A stretch of DNA of 5,154 nt from a bacterium (GTDB lineage Bacteria > Cyanobacteriota > Vampirovibrionia > Gastranaerophilales > Gastranaerophilaceae), in assembly GCA_024408905.1 (NCBI GenBank), contig JAKSUP010000120.1, forward strand, positions 1-5,154. Direction: 5' to 3'. Position 1 is the stretch's first letter. Every line of letters begins with the position of its first letter. The notes beneath the pieces are model-generated. The model worked only from the letters and a program-made list of their open reading frames with translations, had not been told where the DNA came from and searched no databases. A program made the position numbers and the translations under genes. Positions 1 through 5,154 of the stretch are shown piece after piece.

Positions 1-1979
1 GCAAGAGGCGAATCTGCAAGCAGAGCAAACTTAATTCTCTTAGATAAACCAAATTCTGCCAAAAGCTTATCAACAATACCTTTTACTGTATAAAAATCAA
101 TTTCGCCGGTTGTTTGCCACAAAGAATTTTGAATATTTCCTGTTAAAACACCCGCAAGGGTTAAACTTTCTTTAACACCTGCATTTTCTTTTGTTGCTTC
201 AGCTACTTTTAAATAGCTTCTTCCGATTTCATAACCCCAAAAATCTTTTTGACCGTTATCATAGTTATATTTCATACAGTTCAACAAGCTTGCCATAAGA
301 GTTTGCCTTAACATAGAATATTCTTCTGATGCTGCTTGTTCTACATAGACTGCATTTCCTTTGTCATATGTCATATTAAATTGATTTAATAAACTTTCAC
401 CTATCAAAGATGAAGTCTGCATTTCATTAAAACCTGCACCAAGCATTATATTATGAACTTTTGCAATAACTTTTTCTGCCATAGATATTTCTGCCGTATT
501 TGACTTGCTTGGAAGGGTTGGAGTTATTTTATCATAACCGTTAATTCTTGAAATTTCTTCAATCAAATCAATTTCACGAGTAACATCATTTGCTCTGTAC
601 GAAGGAACTATAACCTTACATGCTGCTTCGTTTTTACCCAAAATTTCAAAACCTAAGTTTTCCAAGATAGATAAACATTTTTCAGTTTCAATTTCACAAC
701 CCAAGATACGTTTAATTTGAGCATATCTCAATGTAATTTCAATAGGTTCTAACTTATTTGCCCCCGTTTCAACTGCACCAACAAATTCTGCATCAGCATA
801 TTTTTCTAAAAGTTCTGTTGCTCTTAAAAGCGCCGGTCTGACTGCTTCTATGTCAATTCCTCTTTCAAATCTCGCAGAAGCGTCAGATCTATAGCCAACA
901 CTTCTTGCACTCTTTCTGATAGCAGATGGTACAAAATATGCAGCTTCGAGAGCAATATTTTTTGTGTTTTCATCAATTTCAGAATTATTGCCGCCAAAAA
1001 CACCACCTAAACACACAGGGGTGTTTTCTGTTGAAATAAGGATGGAGTCGTTATTAAGTTCTCTTTCAACATCATCTAATGTAACAAGTTTTTCGCCGAC
1101 TTCAGCTCTTCTGACACATAAATAACCGTTTAATTTGTCATAATCAAAAGCATGAAGTGGAGTTCCGTATTCAAGCATAACGTAGTTTGTAATATCAACA
1201 ACATTGTTAATTCCTCTCATGCCTGAAGCTACAAGTCTTTTTTGCATCCAATCAGGAGAAGGTTTGATTTTTATGTTTTTTAAAACCCCAATTGAATAAT
1301 ATTTACAAACGTCGTTATTTTTAATTTCTACTTTAAAATCAGCAGATGGAATGCTTGAACGCGTTGCATACTCAAATTTCATAGGTCTGTTAAATAGTGC
1401 AGAAAGTTCTCTTGCAATACCTATTACAGAAACTTGATCACCTCTGTTTGCAGTAGGTGCAGTATGCAAGATATAATCTTTTTCAAAACCCAAAACATCT
1501 TCTACATTTAAACCAATACCAACATTTGGGAAAATTCTGTTCAAAATAAGGATGCCGTCTTCTTCTTGATAATTTCTTTCTGCAACGCCAAGTTCATCAT
1601 CAGAACACAACATACCTTGAGATTCTACACCTCTTATAACAGCAGGAGTTAGTTCAAATTGTTCGCCTGTCTTACGGTCAAGGACTTTACTTCCAACAGA
1701 TGCATACGGAATAATTTGTCCTTCTTGAATATTTTGCGCACCACAAACTACTGTTTTAATTGCAGAACCAATATTGACGGTTACAAGGTGTAATCTGTCA
1801 GAATTTGGGTGTGCATCAATTTTTTCAATTCTTGCAGTAATTATATTAGTAAATTTTGGTTTTACTTCTTCAACTTCTTCTACTTCTAAACCACTCATAG
1901 TAAGCTCATGAGCAATTTGATTAACATCAATATCCTTAATCTCAACTAATTCATTTAACCAATTCAATGAAACTTGCAT
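1..1979 (-). CDS. pheT: Phenylalanine--tRNA ligase beta subunit (partial, 3' end beyond the left edge)
   Basis: Beta chain of the heterotetrameric (alpha2 beta2) class II synthetase that charges tRNA-Phe in the cytoplasm; the beta chain binds tRNA and edits Tyr-tRNA-Phe. My reverse-strand translation is open from ATG at 1979 to the window edge, giving 659 residues. The family is usually about 800 aa, so about 140 residues are missing, including the C-terminal ferredoxin-fold anticodon-binding domain. Visible in order: N-terminal B1 segment; EMAP/OB-fold tRNA-binding domain about 40-150, with a typical ESQGMLCS motif at 119-126; the TANRGD motif at 176-181; B3/B4 editing domain about 210-400, with LHAFD at 275-279 and LEAAYF at 344-349; RFERGID at 370-376; B5 domain about 410-485, with REIDLIEEISR at 468-478; then the catalytic-like core, cut by the edge. 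By motif, H276 and E345 appear to match known editing-site residues of Thermus PheT. The start is supported by AGAGGTG six bases upstream. No pheS lies upstream; the neighbour there is divergent gltX. Identification is secure. Confidence 0.97.
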   Translation of the reverse strand, partial: MQVSLNWLNELVEIKDIDVNQIAHELTMSGLEVEEVEEVKPKFTNIITARIEKIDAHPNSDRLHLVTVNIGSAIKTVVCGAQNIQEGQIIPYASVGSKVLDRKTGEQFELTPAVIRGVESQGMLCSDDELGVAERNYQEEDGILILNRIFPNVGIGLNVEDVLGFEKDYILHTAPTANRGDQVSVIGIARELSALFNRPMKFEYATRSSIPSADFKVEIKNNDVCKYYSIGVLKNIKIKPSPDWMQKRLVASGMRGINNVVDITNYVMLEYGTPLHAFDYDKLNGYLCVRRAEVGEKLVTLDDVERELNNDSILISTENTPVCLGGVFGGNNSEIDENTKNIALEAAYFVPSAIRKSARSVGYRSDASARFERGIDIEAVRPALLRATELLEKYADAEFVGAVETGANKLEPIEITLRYAQIKRILGCEIETEKCLSILENLGFEILGKNEAACKVIVPSYRANDVTREIDLIEEISRINGYDKITPTLPSKSNTAEISMAEKVIAKVHNIMLGAGFNEMQTSSLIGESLLNQFNMTYDKGNAVYVEQAASEEYSMLRQTLMASLLNCMKYNYDNGQKDFWGYEIGRSYLKVAEATKENAGVKESLTLAGVLTGNIQNSLWQTTGEIDFYTVKGIVDKLLAEFGLSKRIKFALLADSPL

Positions 1980-2004
1980 ATTTCCCACCTCTCTATTTAC
2001 TAAA

Positions 2005-2033
2005 ATTATACAACAAACAGAAATTTACTTTAA
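2005..2033 (-). promoter_or_regulatory. Probable sigma70-type promoter of pheT
   Basis: On the minus strand there is a -35-like TTAAAG (2033-2028), a 17-base spacer, and a perfect TATAAT -10 (2010-2005). Transcription would start near 1998, leaving an untranslated leader of about 20 bases before the pheT ATG at 1979. That is too short for a T-box or peptide attenuator. The -10 is consensus and the -35 is weak. The call rests on pattern alone. Confidence 0.6.
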
Positions 2034-2057
2034 TTTCTTTTTTCTTTGTGGGATAAT
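2029..2057 (+). promoter_or_regulatory. Possible promoter of gltX
   Basis: A weak -35-like TTTAAT (2029-2034) is followed by a 17-base spacer and GATAAT (2052-2057, one mismatch to TATAAT), about 30 bases before the gltX ATG. An alternative -10, TATAAA, lies at 2063-2068 but has no convincing -35. gltX must be expressed from this 109-bp gap because pheT is divergent, but the exact hexamers are uncertain. Confidence 0.35.
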
Positions 2058-2088
2058 CCTTGTATAAAAAGAGAAAAGAGGTTATAAA

Positions 2089-3558
2089 ATGAGTGAAGTC
2101 AGAGTAAGAATAGCACCTTCCCCAAGTGGCAACCTACACGTTGGCACTGCGAGAACTGCTTTGTTTAATTATTTATTTGCAAAGAAAAACAATGGTAAGT
2201 TTGTTTTAAGAATAGAAGATACTGATGCTGAAAGAACTTCTCAAGAATATGTTGATAATATTTTTGATAGTCTTAAAGCACTTGGTTTGAATTGGGATGA
2301 AGGACCTGATGTTGGCGGCAACTATGGCCCATACACACAATCTGAAAGATTTGATATTTATCCTAAATACATTCAAGAACTTTTAGATAAAGGTTTTGCT
2401 TATGAATGTTTCTGTACACCGGAAGAACTTGAAGCCGAAAAAGAAGAAGCTACAAGAAACAAAAAACCTTATGTATATACACGTAAATGCGAAAATTTAA
2501 CAGAAGAAGAAAAAGCTAAACTTAGAGCAGAAGGCAGAAAACCTGCTATAAGATTTAATATTGCAAAAGCTCAAAAAGCTTTCCACGAGTCTTCAATCTT
2601 GGAATTTGATGACCTTGTAAAAGGCAAATTACATATGGATACTGACCTAATCGGTGACTTTGTAATTATGAAATCAAACGGCGCACCAACATACAATTAT
2701 GCCGTTGTTATCGATGATGCTCTAATGCACATTACACACGTCATAAGAGGCGAAGACCACATTTCTAATACATACAAACAAATTTTAATCTTTGAAGCCT
2801 TAGGTTTTGAAGTCCCAAGATTTGGCCACTTAGGAATGATTTTGGCACCAGATAGAAGTAAACTTTCTAAACGTCACGGCGCAACTGCTGTTTCTGACTT
2901 TGTTGAACAAGGTTATTTAACAGATGCTTTGTTAAACTTCGTTGCACTTCTTGGATGGGCTCCGTCTGATGGAGAAGAAATTAAAACAGTTGACGAAATT
3001 GCTGCAGATTTCAGAATCGGTGAGATTTCTTCATCAAATTCAATTTTTGAATATGACAAATTAAAATGGATGAATAGCCAATATATCAAGAAAATTCCGA
3101 CAGAAGAATTAAAAGAAATGTTAAAGAAATATTTAACAAAATATGATTTAACGGAATTAACAGATGCTCAATACACAAGAATGATTGAAATCACACGTGA
3201 ACCTTTGACATTGTTATCTGATATAACAGATGCCGTTCCTTATTTCTTTGGTGGCAAAAATGTAGAAATAGACCCTGAAGTTCAAACAAACACAATTGAA
3301 ACAGAACTTTCTCAAGATGTTTTGAAAACATTTGTAGAACAAGCAGAAACTTGGGAATGGACAGAAGAAAACTTGCACGAAAAATTGGAAGCATTTAGAG
3401 GTTACTTCAAAGAACAAAAAGGATACAAACCTAAATTTACTATGTGGGCAATCAGAGCTGCTGTTACAGGAAGAACATGTGGTGCTGATATGGTTGCAAC
3501 ACTTGTTATCTTAGGCAAAGAAAACTCTCTTGCTCGTGCTAAAAAAGCTTTAAAATAG
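2089..3558 (+). CDS. gltX: Glutamate--tRNA ligase (GluRS)
   Basis: Class I aminoacyl-tRNA synthetase that joins glutamate to tRNA-Glu with ATP, in the cytoplasm. At 489 aa it is full length for the bacterial family. The Rossmann catalytic domain carries the HIGH-class motif as HVGT (17-20, within the usual APSPSGNLHVGTART context), RIEDTD near 41-46, PTYNYAVVIDD near 200-210, RGEDH (220-224), and the KMSKS-class motif as KLSKR (258-262). A zinc-type insertion has C107-x-C109 and then Y130-x3-C134. The helical anticodon-binding half runs from about 330 to the end and finishes with the typical AAVTGRTCGAD and VILGKE stretch. The start is supported by AGAGG at 2077-2081, seven bases before the ATG. 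The gene is divergent from pheT and convergent with the hydrolase gene, with which it shares a hairpin terminator, so it appears monocistronic. Whether it also charges tRNA-Gln (non-discriminating type) cannot be decided here. Confidence 0.98.
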   Translation: MSEVRVRIAPSPSGNLHVGTARTALFNYLFAKKNNGKFVLRIEDTDAERTSQEYVDNIFDSLKALGLNWDEGPDVGGNYGPYTQSERFDIYPKYIQELLDKGFAYECFCTPEELEAEKEEATRNKKPYVYTRKCENLTEEEKAKLRAEGRKPAIRFNIAKAQKAFHESSILEFDDLVKGKLHMDTDLIGDFVIMKSNGAPTYNYAVVIDDALMHITHVIRGEDHISNTYKQILIFEALGFEVPRFGHLGMILAPDRSKLSKRHGATAVSDFVEQGYLTDALLNFVALLGWAPSDGEEIKTVDEIAADFRIGEISSSNSIFEYDKLKWMNSQYIKKIPTEELKEMLKKYLTKYDLTELTDAQYTRMIEITREPLTLLSDITDAVPYFFGGKNVEIDPEVQTNTIETELSQDVLKTFVEQAETWEWTEENLHEKLEAFRGYFKEQKGYKPKFTMWAIRAAVTGRTCGADMVATLVILGKENSLARAKKALK

Positions 3559-3582
3559 AAAATAAAAGCTGTTATAGATATA

Positions 3583-3617
3583 AAAAGGCGATTTTCAAGT
3601 TTTGAAAATCGCCTTTT
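3583..3617. terminator. Bidirectional intrinsic terminator shared by gltX and the convergent hydrolase gene
   Basis: A perfect 16-bp inverted repeat (arms 3583-3598 and 3602-3617, three-base loop GTT) lies in the 69-bp gap between the two convergent stop codons. The stem holds GGCGA paired with TCGCC and is flanked by A and T runs. Read on the plus strand the hairpin ends in TTTT after gltX. Read on the minus strand it ends in TTTTT after the hydrolase gene. The symmetry lets one hairpin stop transcription from both sides. Confidence 0.92.
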
Positions 3618-3627
3618 CTATAAAATA

Positions 3628-4830
3628 TTATCCTACTATGGCTTTATAAATAATTGAGGATGCTTTTACAATAAAGTCTTTGCCTAAAGTTGAATTATAC
3701 GGACGTTTTGCAAGAATAACAACTATATATTTTTTACCATTCTGCGCAAAAACTATACCTGCATCACCTAACATTGTGCCTATATCACCGGTTTTATGAA
3801 TAAATAATGCACCTGTACCCAGACCGGCTTGAATCAATCTATCATTCTTAACATGACTCATATAATCAATAATATATTCTCTTGAATTAATATTTAAAAA
3901 CCCGGGATTATCAAGATTGTATAACAATTTTGCCATATCATTGGCTGTTGTCATATTTGTACCACTCAAATCAGGCAGCCAAGTCCTCACATAAGTACTT
4001 GAAAGTCCCCAATCACGAAGCCCGATATTAACATCTTCCATACCACCCATTTTTGCCATAAGCATGTTTGTTGAAGTATTGTCCGAATCTTGAATCATAG
4101 TCTTTGCAAGATAATCTATTGTATATGATTTATTAGCAGGTTGATACTGAAGATTTCCCGAACCTGTTGAACGATATTGTTCAATCATTTTCATTTCATC
4201 ATATATAGTAAATTGATTTGCCTCTATAGACTTGAACATTCTAACCAAAACAGGCAGTTTGATTATACTTGCAGCCGGATACAATTCTTGCGAATTAATA
4301 TCGACATAGCCACCATGGTCATATTCCCATACATAAATTGAAGGTTTTATTGTAGGATATTGTTTCATTAAAGATAGTAACTGATTCTTTAAAGCTTCAA
4401 TTTCTCCTGTATGATACATTGTAGTCACTTCATTATACTGTTTTTGTACTGTCGGAGTAAGCAATGCCATATTATTGAATAAGTCATTACTTAAATATTT
4501 TGTAAGGGGATTCGCTAATGTATAAAGGTTTACAGAAGTGTCTACTGTTGGATTTGTTTTCATACTGTTCGAGTATGATGTTTTCAAAGGAATAATGTCC
4601 GGAGTTACTACTTGCTTAACCAATCCATTATATGCTGTTGGAACAACAAAAATTCCAAAAACGGAAAGCATAATTATAGTAGCAAACCTGCGTAAAAATT
4701 CAACAAAGAAGTTTTCTTTTTTTACAGGTCTAACTTTTCTTTGCACTTTTGCATGCTTAACAGGCCTCGTTACAGGAACAGTCTGAATTGGTCTGTATTG
4801 AACTTGAGCCTGTTGTTTATATGCGTACAA
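3628..4830 (-). CDS. Membrane-anchored serine hydrolase of the class A beta-lactamase fold (PBP-like)
   Basis: Predicted cell-envelope serine hydrolase of the beta-lactamase/transpeptidase superfamily. Numbering here is from the upstream ATG at 4836 (402 aa); the start I prefer is the TTG at 4830 (400 aa). Residues 1-50 are basic and rich in Pro, Val and Gln, and should be cytoplasmic. Residues about 51-73 are one hydrophobic membrane segment without an obvious cleavage site, which suggests a type II anchor with the enzyme outside. A linker (about 75-165) leads to the catalytic domain, with S190-I-I-K193 (SxxK), S251-D252-N253 (SDN) and K348-T349-G350 (KTG), in the order and spacing of class A enzymes. 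The omega-loop motif reads W286-L-P-D-L-S291, where beta-lactamases have WEPELN; the residue matching deacylating Glu166 is therefore Leu287. A peptidoglycan-interacting or slow acyl-enzyme role is more likely than antibiotic resistance, but the substrate is unknown. The gene is alone, convergent with gltX, and similar to its neighbours in base composition. Confidence 0.92.
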   Translation of the reverse strand: MYAYKQQAQVQYRPIQTVPVTRPVKHAKVQRKVRPVKKENFFVEFLRRFATIIMLSVFGIFVVPTAYNGLVKQVVTPDIIPLKTSYSNSMKTNPTVDTSVNLYTLANPLTKYLSNDLFNNMALLTPTVQKQYNEVTTMYHTGEIEALKNQLLSLMKQYPTIKPSIYVWEYDHGGYVDINSQELYPAASIIKLPVLVRMFKSIEANQFTIYDEMKMIEQYRSTGSGNLQYQPANKSYTIDYLAKTMIQDSDNTSTNMLMAKMGGMEDVNIGLRDWGLSSTYVRTWLPDLSGTNMTTANDMAKLLYNLDNPGFLNINSREYIIDYMSHVKNDRLIQAGLGTGALFIHKTGDIGTMLGDAGIVFAQNGKKYIVVILAKRPYNSTLGKDFIVKASSIIYKAIVG

Positions 4831-4836
4831 AATCAT

Positions 4837-4841
4837 CCTCC
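4837..4841 (-). promoter_or_regulatory. Shine-Dalgarno that decides the hydrolase start (TTG rather than ATG)
   Basis: The minus strand reads GGAGG immediately followed by ATG (4836-4834), leaving no spacer, so that ATG is badly placed for initiation. Six bases after GGAGG there is an in-frame TTG (4830-4828), which is optimal spacing. Going upstream from the ATG there is no in-frame ATG before a TAA stop about ten codons away. TTG is therefore the likely start, removing two residues from the longest reading. Confidence 0.65.
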
Positions 4842-4856
4842 GAACTTCTTGGTATA

Positions 4857-4885
4857 TTTATCGTAACGTATGTTAAGTTTTGTAA
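4857..4885 (-). promoter_or_regulatory. Possible promoter of the hydrolase gene, overlapping an inverted repeat
   Basis: On the minus strand there is TTACAA (4885-4880), a 17-base spacer, and GATAAA (4862-4857), about 20 bases before the GGAGG. Both hexamers are weak matches. An inverted repeat, ATGTTA-N7-TAACAT (4870-4875 and 4883-4888), overlaps the -35 and spacer and could be an operator. This is pattern only. The 4837-5026 gap must contain divergent promoters for the hydrolase and the following gene; I could not pick a convincing plus-strand one. Confidence 0.25.
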
Positions 4886-5026
4886 CATCATACAAATAGT
4901 TGACCACGGGAATGGTGGAAGGTTGATTTGTTATTTCAAAAATATTAATACATTAGCCCTAACCCAAACAGAGAATGATAAAAACAAAACGGATATTACA
5001 ATAAGTATGAAAAGAAGGAGTAATAT

Positions 5027-5154
5027 ATGAAAAAACTAATAATCCTAATCGCATTTTTAACTGCTATTCCTGTTTATGCTACCTGTCCAATCGAAGAAGG
5101 AGGAAGTTGTAAAGTTGCAGAAATTTTAAGACAGCCCTCACAAATGACTTATCC
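5027..5154 (+). CDS. Secreted small protein of unknown function (partial, 3' end beyond the right edge)
   Basis: Forty-two codons are visible. ATG at 5027 is preceded by a strong GAAGGAG (5014-5020) with a six-base spacer, so the start is well supported even though only the beginning of the gene is present. The product opens with a classic Sec signal peptide: MKK, a hydrophobic core LIILIAFLTAIPV, and a V16-Y17-A18 site fitting signal peptidase I cleavage before T19. C20 is not in a lipobox, because the residue before it is Thr, so a lipoprotein is unlikely. The exported part begins TCPIEEGGSCKVAEIL, with Cys20 and Cys28 eight residues apart, which might form a disulphide or recur as a Cys-rich motif downstream. 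I do not recognise the family. It is divergent from the hydrolase gene, and no functional link can be shown. Confidence 0.75.
   Translation, partial: MKKLIILIAFLTAIPVYATCPIEEGGSCKVAEILRQPSQMTY

Noticed and set aside
1980..2088. T-box riboswitch or attenuator for the synthetase genes
   Set aside because: The leaders are only about 20-30 bases from the predicted start sites, with no room for a T-box stem or terminator, and none is seen.
3191..3417. Two overlapping 67-codon reading frames antisense to gltX
   Set aside because: They lie wholly inside the conserved anticodon-binding region of gltX, have no family-like features, and give low-complexity Phe/Cys-rich products typical of reverse-strand shadows.
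4538..4786. Plus-strand 82-codon frame opposite the N-terminal part of the hydrolase
   Set aside because: It lies opposite the anchor and basic tail of the hydrolase. Its hydrophobic look mirrors the antisense codons, and it has no convincing RBS.
3628..4830. Acquired antibiotic-resistance beta-lactamase
   Set aside because: There are no mobile-element flanks, base use is like its neighbours, there is a membrane anchor, and the Glu166 equivalent is missing. It looks like a native envelope enzyme.
4904..4918. Short dyad CCAC-N7-GTGG in the right-hand gap
   Set aside because: Four-base arms are too short to distinguish from chance, and no T run follows that would make it a terminator.
4788..5030. 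Plus-strand 80-codon frame across the divergent gap
   Set aside because: It overlaps the hydrolase start and runs over the RBS and start of the secreted-protein gene. It has no recognisable domain and no SD, so it is better explained as chance.

Overview
The window is AT-rich chromosomal DNA (roughly one third G+C by eye) with four protein genes and compact spacing, and it looks like bacterial core genome. Left to right: (1) a minus-strand pheT (phenylalanyl-tRNA synthetase beta chain), whose first 659 codons are visible before it runs off the left edge; (2) a complete plus-strand gltX (glutamyl-tRNA synthetase, 489 aa), divergent from pheT across a 109-bp promoter region; (3) a complete minus-strand gene for a membrane-anchored serine hydrolase of the class A beta-lactamase fold, convergent with gltX and sharing a perfect 16-bp hairpin terminator with it; (4) the first 42 codons of a plus-strand gene for a small secreted protein, divergent from the hydrolase gene and cut by the right edge.

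Organism: there is no rRNA or other direct marker. Three things point towards the cyanobacterial phylum, possibly its AT-rich non-photosynthetic, gut-type relatives (Melainabacteria/Gastranaerophilales). These are the cyanobacterium-like wording of GluRS and PheT, the absence of pheS directly upstream of pheT, and the low G+C. This is inference from memory of the families; Firmicutes-like AT-rich bacteria remain possible.

Function: the two synthetases charge tRNA-Phe and tRNA-Glu in the cytoplasm and share an upstream region in which the best -35 hexamers for the two directions overlap. The hydrolase keeps the SxxK, SDN and KTG catalytic motifs but has Leu where class A beta-lactamases have the deacylating Glu166, so it is unlikely to be an efficient beta-lactamase. 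Its first ATG directly abuts a strong Shine-Dalgarno sequence, so translation probably begins at a TTG two codons further in.

I see no CRISPR array, insertion sequence, phage gene, tRNA or rRNA, and no evidence of a new multi-gene system. The most interesting signals are the altered hydrolase active site and its start codon. No gene-free stretch exceeds 300 bases; the longest is about 190 bp (4837-5026).
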